Part shown: positions 10,816 through 19,962 of the stretch, piece after piece | Layout of the letters: every line of letters begins with the position of its first letter | Numbering within the stretch: the first letter of the stretch is position 1 | DNA from: Symbiodinium sp. CCMP2592 | Taxonomy: Eukaryota; Sar; Dinophyceae; Suessiales; Symbiodiniaceae | Assembly (NCBI GenBank): GCA_905221615.1 | Contig: CAJNDT010005871.1 | Coordinates: 425,993-489,992, forward strand | Direction: 5' to 3' | DNA: 64,000 nucleotides | Translations under genes and position numbers: made by a program | Notes under the pieces: generated by a model | Databases searched by the model: none | Seen by the model: the letters and a program-made list of their open reading frames with translations, nothing else | Told to the model about the DNA's origin: nothing

Positions 10816-11599
10816 ATGTCGGGAGCGTCAGAAAACAAGACAGCCACCGAATCCTCGGCACTTAGTCTTGTAGAGTAGCAGTTATTGACAGGCCCCTTCC
10901 CCCAAAGTTCCATGAGTCCTGCCAAGTGATGTCAAACTCTTTGAAGCCAAAATCCCAACCAAGAGAGGCAACGGGCAATAATAAGTTAGGGTTCGGGATT
11001 TAGTGTCTGAGTCTTGGAAGAAAGGTTTAGAGTGTAGGGCTTATGTAGATGGTGACACTAACCGGAGGAGTTGTATAGGCATGAGCCCAAATGGCAGTCG
11101 CGATTCAATGCCGCCTTGGCCGATGATAAGTTGCCAAATCTGCCACTGTTGTTGCCGTTCCGATCCCGACGGCCACTTTGGTATCATCTACAAGCTGTGT
11201 TTTTGTTTAGGGTTTAGGCAAAAAAGGGTTTAGGGTTTAGGACCACTTGTCCTGGATTGGACAGGGATCGCTCGGCATCCACTTTTGCACAGGCTGCAAG
11301 ATATTTGCAGCTCCGTGCCACTCAAGTGGAGGCCGCCAAGTGGCCTTTGCACTCCCAGGTGGATAAGTTGCAGGCGGAGATCATCGTCACAAACGCGTGG
11401 CTCAGCGATGGGAGGGCGCAGGTTGACTGTTCCCAGAAGCAGAGCTTGCATATTGCAAAACACTCGGATTTCGAACCGCAGGTGACATGCCAAAACCCTC
11501 CGAAAGTTTAGGGTTTAGGGTGTTGAACATGCACAGCACAAGTTGAAGAGGGCCAGCTATACTGGAGGCATGAGCTGAGCTTGGAAGCTCCTTCTTTAC
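10816..11599. other. gene-poor stretch with a possible exon-like fragment
   Basis: A plus-strand open frame at about 11,257-11,511 (84 codons) is bounded on both sides by GGGTTTAGGG words. Its composition is more protein-like than its neighbours, but I recognise no domain. It may be a captured coding fragment; I do not call it a gene. Confidence 0.3.
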
Positions 11600-11723
11600 T
11601 GTAGGGGCCTTAATGATTCGAATAGGGTTTTCGGGCCCATCATACTATACTTATCAGGGGTTCACTATTAGATTGCAATACGGACCCCCCCCAAAAGTAT
11701 AGGTAATTATTTAAGCCCCTATA
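11600..11723. mobile_element. MITE family F, copy 2
   Basis: The left end TGTAGGGGCCTTAATGATTC faces the right end GTAATTATTTAAGCCCCTATA. The interior carries the family word TCGGGCCCATCATACT. A more decayed relative may follow at about 11,771-11,872. Confidence 0.6.
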
Positions 11724-12095
11724 GTATTCTTGAGCATACCCGAGGCGAGAGCATTTCTTTCTGACAGTTGTGTATTCTAGAGACCTTAATAATTACCTAT
11801 ACGATTTGAGGGCTCCTTATTATTAGTACAGCAGAATGGCCCCAAATCATATTCCAATTAGTAACGCCCGCATATTACCTTCTGATGCCGTTGATGCGAG
11901 TGATCTTCTTGGACAACATGATATGCTGCTTCATAAGGCAAGCCAGCGAAGTTTAGAAGTGAGTGCTTAATGCATTGAGTACTCCAAAACCCGTAAACTC
12001 CCAGACTTGTAATGTAGGAGCCTGACTAAGAAACCCTGGCCCTATAGCCCCAACATAGTAGGCCTCATATTGAGAACCCTAATAAAGACCCAAGG
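11724..12095. other. flank immediately upstream of the retrotransposon
   Basis: There is no supportable gene. It includes a decayed family F-like block (11,771-11,872) and ends in the 5-bp target duplication. Confidence 0.4.
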
Positions 12096-12100
12096 TTTCT
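12096..12100 (+). repeat. target site duplication, left (TTTCT)
   Basis: TTTCT abuts the first base of the 5' LTR and is repeated exactly after the 3' LTR at 32,837-32,841. A 5-bp duplication is the normal product of Ty1/copia integrase. Confidence 0.95.
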
Positions 12101-12180
12101 TGCGAACGGACTGCGATGCCTTGTCAAGTTCTAAGGTGTCACTATAAGAGCTGTGAGCATGACCGTGTAAAGTGCAAGAG

Positions 12181-12235
12181 AAGGGGGCACGCTACGCGTC
12201 CCTCGACTCTAAGGGGGCACGCTACGCGTCCCTCG
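12181..12235 (+). repeat. 25-bp direct duplication inside the LTR
   Basis: AAGGGGGCACGCTACGCGTC followed by CCTCG occurs at 12,181-12,205 and again at 12,211-12,235, separated by ACTCT. The same duplication is in the 3' LTR at 32,486-32,540. Such repeats in a U3 region are often promoter or enhancer modules; that role is inferred here. Confidence 0.9.
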
Positions 12236-12268
12236 TCTTTACCTTTCTATGTGACCGCCCACGCAACG

Positions 12269-12279
12269 TTTGGCTCAAG
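12269..12279 (+). promoter_or_regulatory. match to the 3' end of the dinoflagellate spliced leader
   Basis: TTTGGCTCAAG is identical to the last 11 bases of the 22-nt dinoflagellate spliced leader, which is trans-spliced onto nuclear mRNAs. The preceding bases (ACCGCCCACGCAACG) match the leader poorly apart from a CCG. The 3' LTR carries it at 32,574-32,584. It may be a relic of reverse-transcribed, trans-spliced RNA, or chance. Confidence 0.4.
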
Positions 12280-12531
12280 TCAATGCCCATAGCTAAGTGC
12301 TATAAGTGTCTTCTATCCTGAGCAATCAGAGCTATCCCGTTGCACAGACGAACCGCCGCCGGCAGTGAGTGCAAAAGGAACGGCCGCCGGTTCTGCCTGC
12401 ATAGGATTGCACGTGTGGAAGTGTGAGAGAGACAGGGTCCAGTCTGTGGAGAGTGCAAGCCAGCCACACCTACATTCATTACAGCTCTGGTGGGGAGAGC
12501 AGCAACCTAGTCGAGATCAATCCCCCACGCA

Positions 12532-12545
12532 GGTTATCAGCCGTA
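12532..12545 (+). other. possible primer binding site
   Basis: The first bases after the LTR are GGTTATCAGCCGTA. The TATCAG core recalls the plant and fungal copia site TGGTATCAGAGC, which pairs with the 3' end of initiator tRNA-Met, but the match is weak. The priming tRNA, or a half-tRNA, cannot be settled here. Confidence 0.3.
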
Positions 12546-12595
12546 CGCGGCTCTGCCTTTCTACAGCAACGACTACTTGATCTACTACGACCACA

Positions 12596-14035
12596 ATGAA
12601 CTCGGGATCAAGCCAAGATACGACAATGACTTTCGGTGCCGATGTGGCAGCGCCAGCCGTTGGTGAGTCAACAGCTGATGACACAGTGGTGCAATCCGTT
12701 GATAGCTCCACGGAAGATGACAAAGGTCAATCTTCTGCGCTTGCCATTGCAAAGGCAGTTCCCAAGGTGAAAGCAAAGAGTCTACCAAGAGCATCTACGC
12801 CTTCGCGTCCGACATCCACAGGTTCGAGGACGGGCAAGGCTCCAGAACGACGAGCCGAAGCGTCTGGTTTTCAGGCACCTCGGACTACGTCCAGGGCCAA
12901 GGACAAAGGAGTGAAGACCTTGGAAAAGAAGTCAAGACCATCATCTTCGAGAAGCTCTTCAGCACGATCAAGGACTTCGGCTACTCGTGGGCGTGATAAG
13001 TCCATGACTTGGAATCGGATGGTTACCAATCAACCACGCGATGCTGACGATCTGGATATGACTCTGGACACTATTCCAGCACGTGGTGATGCGTCATCGG
13101 TGACCACGCCAGCCATAGCCGATGGTCCGAATACCTATCAGGAACTGACGATTTCGCAACAGTTCGAAGCATCGAACTTTGCACAGCAGATGTACTATCG
13201 CAGTCAGATGCAAGAGTACGAAGGAGTTGTCCAGACCCTGATGGACAAGATCAAGGAGATGCAACAAGAAGATGAAGGATCTGGAATTCGCATTGAAGAA
13301 TTGGAACGACAACGTGACCATGCATGCTTAGCCATGAGGCACATCAACAATGTCAATCAGGAGATGAAGCGAGACTATGAAACAGCTTTGTTTCGCATGG
13401 ATGAACAGAACTCTGCTCAACAACGTCAAGCACATGCCGTTGCCGAGGAGTTAGCTCAGCAGCTACACGTGTTCCGCACGGAAGCAGCCACTAACTTTGT
13501 GCAGTTGGAGGCAAGAGCGCAAGGCGATGGTGAGCTTATGGCACGTGAGTATGAGCGTCTGACTCATGAACTTCATGAACATGCCAGAGAGAACTTGTTC
13601 CTCCGGTCGAACACAGCAAGTTCGGAACAAGCCTTACAAGCAATGCAGGAACGATTCCACTTGGTCAAGAATCAGGAGTTGCGGGCCGTGAACGAGATCC
13701 AAGGGCTAGCTGGGAACAGCGCAGCCATTGATCAAGAACGACTTCGGCTTCGCGAACGTCTTGGTGAAGAGGAAGAGTACCGCAAAATGGCTGTGAGGAG
13801 GATGCAAGATGCAGAGGACCGACTTCATCAGAATGAAGATCATGCAAGGCGAGCATTGCCTACCTTGCACGACGAGCTGAGTGAACTCAGGAAAACACTC
13901 AAAGCACAAGAAGATCTTCAAGCGAGGACACGCAGCGAATTGGAGGCAGCGCGGAACTCCAACTACCATGGCGGACACGGCCTTCGAGCATGCCCATGTC
14001 TTCGAGGACTACTGAGTCTGGCTGGGAGCACGTAG
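12596..14035 (+). CDS. retrotransposon ORF1, coiled-coil protein
   Basis: 479 residues, first ORF of the element, starting at an ATG 64 bp after the LTR. Residues ~1-60 are acidic and Ser/Thr-rich. Residues ~60-145 are basic and rich in Ser, Arg and Lys, as expected of a nucleic-acid-binding, disordered segment. Residues ~190-465 are almost entirely Glu/Gln/Arg/Leu/Ala-rich with heptad-like spacing, so a long coiled coil is expected. I see no zinc knuckle and no catalytic motif. By position and composition it may be a structural or Gag-like accessory protein; that is inference. Its last 46 bases overlap ORF2, which lies in the -1 frame relative to ORF1, so either frameshifting or independent starts are possible; I found no classic slippery heptamer in the overlap. 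Confidence 0.75.
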   Translation: MNSGSSQDTTMTFGADVAAPAVGESTADDTVVQSVDSSTEDDKGQSSALAIAKAVPKVKAKSLPRASTPSRPTSTGSRTGKAPERRAEASGFQAPRTTSRAKDKGVKTLEKKSRPSSSRSSSARSRTSATRGRDKSMTWNRMVTNQPRDADDLDMTLDTIPARGDASSVTTPAIADGPNTYQELTISQQFEASNFAQQMYYRSQMQEYEGVVQTLMDKIKEMQQEDEGSGIRIEELERQRDHACLAMRHINNVNQEMKRDYETALFRMDEQNSAQQRQAHAVAEELAQQLHVFRTEAATNFVQLEARAQGDGELMAREYERLTHELHEHARENLFLRSNTASSEQALQAMQERFHLVKNQELRAVNEIQGLAGNSAAIDQERLRLRERLGEEEEYRKMAVRRMQDAEDRLHQNEDHARRALPTLHDELSELRKTLKAQEDLQARTRSELEAARNSNYHGGHGLRACPCLRGLLSLAGST

Positions 14036-17000
14036 GAAAGGAAGTAGTGCCTGCATTTTCCGTAGGAGGTGAGGTACGATCCCCTGAAATACGGTCCCCA
14101 AGTCAAGTTAGTCCAGTCGCCAAAGAGAAGTTCGCATTCTCGGAATCGGACAAGGACAAGAACCTTGTGATGGATGGAATTCCATTTACCGGTGGAAACT
14201 TCTTCACTGGCCGCAATTCAATGCCAATCGTGGCGGATGCAATGCCCGAGCACTACGTGCCAGGTATTAGCAGCCCAGCACTTGCGCGTTCCACGCCTAG
14301 TGCAGCCACTTTGTTCGGCATACCAAGCGGATTTCATGGGAAAAGTGATGCGGCAGCCGTGCGTGATCGACAGCTACGCGAACTCTTGGAGGATCGCGGG
14401 ATGTTGGGATCGAAGTCCACAGCATCTGCCAGCTCCTCAAGACCTGTTGGTGTCGACGGCATCACCGCATCTACGAAGGGCAACGACCTCATTGGTCCCC
14501 CTGTTGCCTATGACGATTCCATCCATGAAGCAAGGAGACGTCAGATCGAGAAAGAGGTCGCGGAACGGTACGAAGAGAAGATTGCCGATCTGCGAAGCGA
14601 AGTACTCAAAGCCCAGAAAGCCGAACAGCGTCTCAGAGCTGATCGTGATGAGTGGAGATTATTCGCTGAAACGATTCAGGAAGATAACGGAGACGATGAC
14701 GGTGACGAAGCTGGCGACGAGAACGAAGAGGGAGAGCATGATGAAGGAACCGGCACGGGGTATGACCCTCCAGATCCGCCTGATGATGACGATGATGATA
14801 AGAAGAGAGGCGGTGGAGGCAAACCTGAATCGGATCCTGGCTCTCATGCGCGTGATCCTGATGGAGACGCAGATCCTGAAGTCACGGAGGTAAGAATTTC
14901 CAGGAGGGAGGCCGACAAAGTGACCGTTCCTCCATGGCCTACTCTCACTCACCTCAACAACTGGCGATCCGTATGCACGGCGAATGTCTTAGGAGCATCA
15001 GCCGACCCAAATCATGAGGACTGGATGTTATGGCTGGCACCAGCGTTCAACCCATTCCCTGATGTCGAAGCACTGAACGATTCAGGACACAAGAAGTTCA
15101 AGAGCGTAGACGTCAAATTGGGGATCGCCATGGTCGCAATGCTACGCGCTGGTGGTGACAAATCTGCTGATCTGTACCTGGAGGTGAACCGGAAGGCCAA
15201 CGATTACATCAGCAGGCCCGAAGGGAAGATCATCAAAGGACGACAAATCATTGCGATGATGTATGAAAGTTTTCGAACGCATGATCGTCTCGACATGATC
15301 ATCACTCTCGAGTATCTGGTGAAGCTCCAGTACCAAGGCGACAACAAACTTCATACGTTCAAGCAGACGTGGTTGGAAGTTCTGGGACGGATGAGGCCAG
15401 AAGACATACCATCCAAAACAGCTCTCCGTGATTGCCTGTACAGCAAGATCAAGGACTCGCCCGCAATGAAGATGGAGTTGGGCATGCACTACGAACACTT
15501 GCCCTACAATCATGAAGACCGATCGTACGACAATCTGATGAAGATCATCGACCGTACCATCATGCGGAGACGAGAACAATCAAATCTCACTCAGACCCAA
15601 ATTGGCTTGCGCCAGATGCTTGAGGGCAAGGATTTGCTTGCTGCACCGGCCAAGGTACCTGAGAAACCAACGCCTAACGCAGCTCCATCCGCAAAGGTCA
15701 AGGCTTCGCCGACCAAGCCGGATAAAGCAACACCTGTACTACCTCAAAGCAAAGCGAAGAGTCATGCGAAGACCAAGCCAAAGCCCAAGAAGAAGACGAG
15801 GAGTGAGTCAGCGGACAACAGAGGCGACAAGAGCAAGAAGCAAATCCGCTGCAAGTTCCATTTCACAGATGCAGGGTGTCGAAATGGTGACAAGTGCCCA
15901 TTCAGTCACTCGAAGAAGACTCCAGAGCGACCCTTTACGCCGAGGACGAGAACTCCAAGTCCGTCTGGAGGAGGAGGAAATAGGATATGCTACTCGTTCA
16001 AGAACACAGGCTCGTGCTCAAGAGAGAATTGTCCTTTCAAGCATGAGGCAGCAGCTACCCCAGCTCCGGAACCAAAGGCAAAAGCTAAAGCCAAATCCGA
16101 AGCAAAGGCAGCTCCAGCGAAGCCGAATGCCAAGGCCAAGGCGCTCCCTGCGGCACCCGCCATCAGATTGTGCCGAAGGTGGAATCCATCAGCCCCGGCT
16201 ATATGGAAGCGATCTTCAAGACAAGATGAGGAGGAGTCAGATTGTCCATCCGTTGACAGCGACGCTGATTCGGATTGTTCAACAGACGACGAATCCTCGG
16301 GACCGACTACGTCGACCCGAAAAGAGATAAAGCGCAATGTGACATTCGCCGATGACGTGAAGTTCATTTCTTCGTGTCCTAGAAGATCGAAGAAGGACAA
16401 AGAGCGGAAGGTGAAGTACGTCGACATGGAAGCGCTTGTCAACGATGAGGATCGCGCCGTGAATTTGGAATTCGCCAAGCACAAAGCGAGATTGAGGGCA
16501 CAGATCATGAGAGACATGGTTGACGACGATGATGATCAATGCGGAGATCGAGTTTCATTCGTACGAATCCCAGGAACGTCTCGGGTGGAAGAAGTTTCCT
16601 TCTACGACGGTGAGGATTCCATCGTTGAGCGTGAACTCGATGCTGCGCACAGCAAACGGATCATCAATCAAGGTGTATGCAAATGCATGGTTCAACCAGT
16701 CATCCTCAAGAAGAAGATCAAGTTTCTCATGGACACTGGGTGTGGCCACGACCTCATATCTCAGAAGAAGATCGAGAAGCACAGTCTCGAGACACTCGTG
16801 ACTCCAGAGCCCATATCATTTCAGACAGCAAATGGAATCACCGATACCGATCTCGTGTCGAACTTCCAGACTGAGTCGTTCGAGGAACCGATCAACGCTT
16901 ATGTGTTGGACGACACACCGTCGGTGCTTTCCATAGGCAAGAGATGCATGAACTTCAACTACGGGTTTGTGTGGCCACCCGGAAGGGAACCATTCATGAT

Positions 17001-19077
17001 CAACCCGCAGGGCAAGAGGATATCCCTGTTCGTGAACGGTGACATCCCGTACATTCGCGCCGGGAGTTCCAAGTCACTTGTTCATGATGATCCGGAGGCC
17101 AAAGCGATCACCGAAATCTTCAAGGGTGTGCTAACCGCGGGTGATGTTGACGTCAGTGTCGCAGCTGCCGCTGAAGCTGCACCGAGCGAGATTGAAGCAG
17201 AAGAAGAAGGTGACGATCATGAACGACCTCCTGATCCTGAACCCCAAGAACCTCCTATAGAAGAAGTGCCAGAGTCCGAGGCCGGACGACCTCCGGACGA
17301 CGACGAAGGAAAAGGAGTGGGTGAAATTCCATTGGATGGTGACGATGAGGTGATCATTGATGTGGAAGGCGACGGTGCGCCGAGCCGCAAGGCCAGAGTC
17401 GGAACACTGAAAGCCGAAGCCAAGACGTTGGCACATCTGTGTACTCATCGCTACCGCAATCCATATTGCGAATCGTGCATACGCGCGAAGATGAAGCACT
17501 TGCGGACACAACGAGGTGCGTTTCAACGTGTGATCAAACACTGGGGAGATCTTGTGACGTTCGACTTCCTCGATATGCGCAAGGCCGCCGAAGCAGGTAT
17601 CGGACTCGATGATGGAGCACGTGAAGTTCTAGTCATCAGAGACATCGCCACCAAAATGATCGCAGCGATTCCCACGGCTTCAAGGAGTACTGACGAGGTC
17701 GTCATGGCCATCAGACGCCTAATGGGAAGACGCAAGATTCATATGGCGTATAGTGATGAAGCACCAGAGTTCGATTCAGCTATGGCGCAGTTGAAGATCG
17801 TGATAGATCATTCCCTTCCAGGGAAACCCAGTAACAATTCACTCGCTGAACGATCAAATCAAGAAGTGATCAACACAGTCGCAGCATCCATGCTACACGC
17901 CGGATTACCCGCCCAATACTGGTCTTTTGCGCTGAATTGCGTGATGCAGAACCTCAACATCGAAGACGTGGAGGGCGACGGTGATTCAGCATGGAAACGT
18001 ATGACTGGAAAGGACTTCGAGGGAAAAGCCATACCGTTTGGGGCCAAAGTCTTCTTCAAGCCTACGGATACAAGGCCGAAGACATATGGCAACAAGTTCG
18101 ATCCAAAGGGGATCCCAGGCATTTTCGCCGGATACATCATCACTGCTGGTCAAGGATGGTCCAAGAAGTATCGCGTGTGGGACATGAAGGAATTTGCCAA
18201 TGCGAACTTGTCGATGGACGCATCTGTTCCCAGGAAGTTGATGAGACCGTACGAGACAGAAGTTATCTACTTCCCAGAGGAGATAACGTTTCCCCTGAAA
18301 GCCGAGTACGAGAGGATGAACTCAACCATTGAGGGACTCAGGGACAACGTTGACCTCGCTGGCAAGGAGATAAAAGACGTCGATGACGGGGATGACGGTC
18401 CGCCTGGAGGAAATGGTGGCAACGGGGATGATGATGATCAAGATGGTCTTCTTCCTCCACCGGATCCCGGAGAAGATCCCGACTTACAGGACATAGATCC
18501 ATCTGACATAGAGACGGAGCCGTCTGGCGAAGTCTTCAAGTCAGCAGAACATGAAGCTATTGATGCTATAGGAGACAAAAGACTCGAAGAACTAGACGAA
18601 GAGCTAGGTCTACGTGCAGCACCGCCTCCTTCTGAACCAAAGGTCACTGGGAAAGATCGACGATCGCCCCGCGAAGTCGGTCCAACCGGTAGACTCATCC
18701 CCGAAGGAGACATCGAAGAACCTGGAGAGATTATCAAGATCTTGAAAGAAAAGAAGTTGGCTCCCGAGGAGATTGAACATTGGAGTACGGGGAAGAAAGG
18801 GGACGGCATTGTATATCTCACCGATGATGGTGAAGCCTGCAAGATCGACAAAAGGGGAGTTCCGTACAAGATCCGAAGTGATGGTCGACGAACACTTCCT
18901 ACACGGCGACCTATCCATTCCTATTCTCCGGAAGCATGGAAGAAAATGAGCGAAGCGGAGAAGAAGGCAGCGTACAAGAAAGAGAAGCGAGACAAAGCTC
19001 GAGTTGCCAAGAAGGACCGGAAGAAGGCTGTGATAGGGCTGATAGGCGGAGGACCCAGAGATCCAAACACCCCTTAA
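13990..19077 (+). CDS. Gag-protease-integrase polyprotein (copia ORF2)
   Basis: 1695 residues. Residues 1-180 look disordered, ~180-230 coiled-coil, and ~235-305 strongly acidic. Residues ~320-545 form a helical domain in the position of a copia Gag/capsid core. Two CCCH fingers follow a Lys/Pro/Ala linker: C621-C630-C636-H640 (C-X8-C-X5-C-X3-H) and C667-C676-C681-H685. The aspartic protease site is D915-T-G within FLMDTGCGHD. The integrase has an H-X3-H-X6-C-X2-C zinc site in the HLCTH...CESC block near residue 1150 and catalytic D1192, D1256 (SDEAPEF) and E1287 (LAERSN). The tail is acidic, then Lys-rich. The last eight codons, including the stop, come from a MITE at 19,054, so the natural C-terminus is lost or was continuous with ORF3, which is in the same frame. 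Confidence 0.92.
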   Translation: MPMSSRTTESGWEHVGKEVVPAFSVGGEVRSPEIRSPSQVSPVAKEKFAFSESDKDKNLVMDGIPFTGGNFFTGRNSMPIVADAMPEHYVPGISSPALARSTPSAATLFGIPSGFHGKSDAAAVRDRQLRELLEDRGMLGSKSTASASSSRPVGVDGITASTKGNDLIGPPVAYDDSIHEARRRQIEKEVAERYEEKIADLRSEVLKAQKAEQRLRADRDEWRLFAETIQEDNGDDDGDEAGDENEEGEHDEGTGTGYDPPDPPDDDDDDKKRGGGGKPESDPGSHARDPDGDADPEVTEVRISRREADKVTVPPWPTLTHLNNWRSVCTANVLGASADPNHEDWMLWLAPAFNPFPDVEALNDSGHKKFKSVDVKLGIAMVAMLRAGGDKSADLYLEVNRKANDYISRPEGKIIKGRQIIAMMYESFRTHDRLDMIITLEYLVKLQYQGDNKLHTFKQTWLEVLGRMRPEDIPSKTALRDCLYSKIKDSPAMKMELGMHYEHLPYNHEDRSYDNLMKIIDRTIMRRREQSNLTQTQIGLRQMLEGKDLLAAPAKVPEKPTPNAAPSAKVKASPTKPDKATPVLPQSKAKSHAKTKPKPKKKTRSESADNRGDKSKKQIRCKFHFTDAGCRNGDKCPFSHSKKTPERPFTPRTRTPSPSGGGGNRICYSFKNTGSCSRENCPFKHEAAATPAPEPKAKAKAKSEAKAAPAKPNAKAKALPAAPAIRLCRRWNPSAPAIWKRSSRQDEEESDCPSVDSDADSDCSTDDESSGPTTSTRKEIKRNVTFADDVKFISSCPRRSKKDKERKVKYVDMEALVNDEDRAVNLEFAKHKARLRAQIMRDMVDDDDDQCGDRVSFVRIPGTSRVEEVSFYDGEDSIVERELDAAHSKRIINQGVCKCMVQPVILKKKIKFLMDTGCGHDLISQKKIEKHSLETLVTPEPISFQTANGITDTDLVSNFQTESFEEPINAYVLDDTPSVLSIGKRCMNFNYGFVWPPGREPFMINPQGKRISLFVNGDIPYIRAGSSKSLVHDDPEAKAITEIFKGVLTAGDVDVSVAAAAEAAPSEIEAEEEGDDHERPPDPEPQEPPIEEVPESEAGRPPDDDEGKGVGEIPLDGDDEVIIDVEGDGAPSRKARVGTLKAEAKTLAHLCTHRYRNPYCESCIRAKMKHLRTQRGAFQRVIKHWGDLVTFDFLDMRKAAEAGIGLDDGAREVLVIRDIATKMIAAIPTASRSTDEVVMAIRRLMGRRKIHMAYSDEAPEFDSAMAQLKIVIDHSLPGKPSNNSLAERSNQEVINTVAASMLHAGLPAQYWSFALNCVMQNLNIEDVEGDGDSAWKRMTGKDFEGKAIPFGAKVFFKPTDTRPKTYGNKFDPKGIPGIFAGYIITAGQGWSKKYRVWDMKEFANANLSMDASVPRKLMRPYETEVIYFPEEITFPLKAEYERMNSTIEGLRDNVDLAGKEIKDVDDGDDGPPGGNGGNGDDDDQDGLLPPPDPGEDPDLQDIDPSDIETEPSGEVFKSAEHEAIDAIGDKRLEELDEELGLRAAPPPSEPKVTGKDRRSPREVGPTGRLIPEGDIEEPGEIIKILKEKKLAPEEIEHWSTGKKGDGIVYLTDDGEACKIDKRGVPYKIRSDGRRTLPTRRPIHSYSPEAWKKMSEAEKKAAYKKEKRDKARVAKKDRKKAVIGLIGGGPRDPNTP

Positions 19078-19166
19078 TTATGGTATATACCTTAAATTAT
19101 ACGGGGCTTAATTAATACCATGATTTGAAGTATATTCCTTGATCAAGGGGTATTGGGTTCTCTGGG
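19054..19166. mobile_element. MITE family D, copy 3, inserted in pol
   Basis: It begins CCCAGAGATCCAAACACCCC and ends GGGTATTGGGTTCTCTGGG, with the TATACCTTAAATTATA and TATATTCCTTGATC core words of family D. It sits at the end of ORF2 and supplies its TAA at 19,075. A clear target duplication is not visible here. Confidence 0.8.
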
Positions 19167-19297
19167 GGGAGGGTATCTAAACCAATTTCAAAACCCCACG
19201 CAGGGTGACAAGCATGTGCTTTCCTGCAAAACTTCCATGTCGAGTTCGCTGCATGTACCAGCTTGGCCCTCCCGGTTTTGCATTGCGAAGCAGCGAT

Positions 19298-19320
19298 AGG
19301 GTTTAGGGTTTAGGGTTTAG
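19298..19320 (+). repeat. TTTAGGG x3 inside the retrotransposon
   Basis: AGGGTTTAGGGTTTAGGGTTTAG is a perfect short telomere-type run. It is the only such run within the element. Confidence 0.9.
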
Positions 19321-19719
19321 TTGTTCATCATATCTTAGCCGTGACACTCCCTCCCGACGGAATGGCAAGCTGTTATGTAGCTTCAAAGGTGTAATTAATT
19401 GGTCTCCACGGCAAGGCAACAGGCCCCGAAATGACTGTGGGAGGCAATAGGCGCATCGCAGAATGGGCAGCTGGTGCTGCGGTGCTGAGGCATCGACGAC
19501 AGCTTCTTACGGCAAGTGGACCGATACAGCTGGGAGCTGGGAGGAAGTATTAACATGAAACATCGGTGCCACTAACACATTCCCCATGGCTATCGAAGCA
19601 AGTAAACTTGGTGTCTCATACGAAGAACGGTACAGACCCACTGCGCCCATCGCGCACCCCCTTTTGACAGCGGGTCTACCGAGAAAGACGCTCAGCTAAG
19701 AGCTCAAAAAACCCTAACA

Positions 19720-19824
19720 TCGGGGCCTTAAGAAATGAGAAGCGGTCTTTGGGGGGCCCATTATACTCTAATAATATAATAGGGAACCCCTATCATAGCA
19801 TAGGTAATTGTTCAGGCCGCAGTA
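19720..19824. mobile_element. MITE family F, copy 3, within the retrotransposon
   Basis: The left end CGGGGCCTTAAGAAATGAGA and right end AATTGTTCAGGCCGCAGTA correspond to the diverged family F ends. The interior word GGGGGGCCCATTATACTC resembles that of the 11,600 copy. Confidence 0.55.
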
Positions 19825-19962
19825 ATAATAAGTCACCATGGCATGTGAGAGTGCAAATAGGAGCCTAGAAGCTCAGAAATATGTGTAGACCTTCAGCCCG
19901 AAAATCCTCCCTGGACGTTAGATCCTTTTGCAACCCACCGCTACCCAAGTACCAGGCTCTTC

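Larger units (their letters stand above)
12101..12531 (+). repeat. 5' LTR (431 bp)
   Basis: It starts TGCGAACGGACTGCG and ends CCCCCACGCA, with the TG...CA ends usual for LTRs. It is identical to the 3' LTR except at 12,160 (T here, A at 32,465). It contains a 25-bp unit repeated with a 30-bp period and an 11-base match to the 3' end of the dinoflagellate spliced leader. It should hold the promoter and polyadenylation signals; I see no clear TATA box. Confidence 0.97.
19167..19962. other. non-coding interruption between ORF2 and ORF3
   Basis: About 0.8 kb with stops in all plus frames. It resembles the flanking genome rather than the element: it holds three TTTAGGG-type units at 19,298-19,320 and a family F MITE at 19,720-19,824. 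Two copies of CCTCCCTGGA (near 19,909 and 19,979) lie close to the right boundary. Together with the preceding MITE it makes a ~909-bp block between integrase and reverse transcriptase, a multiple of three, which would explain why ORF2 and ORF3 share a frame. Confidence 0.6.

Noticed and set aside
14174-14893. 239-codon plus-strand frame inside ORF2
   Set aside because: It is the alternate frame of the ORF2 N-terminal region; composition is basic/Ser-rich shadow coding. The same applies to 15,602-16,330 and 22,253-22,945.
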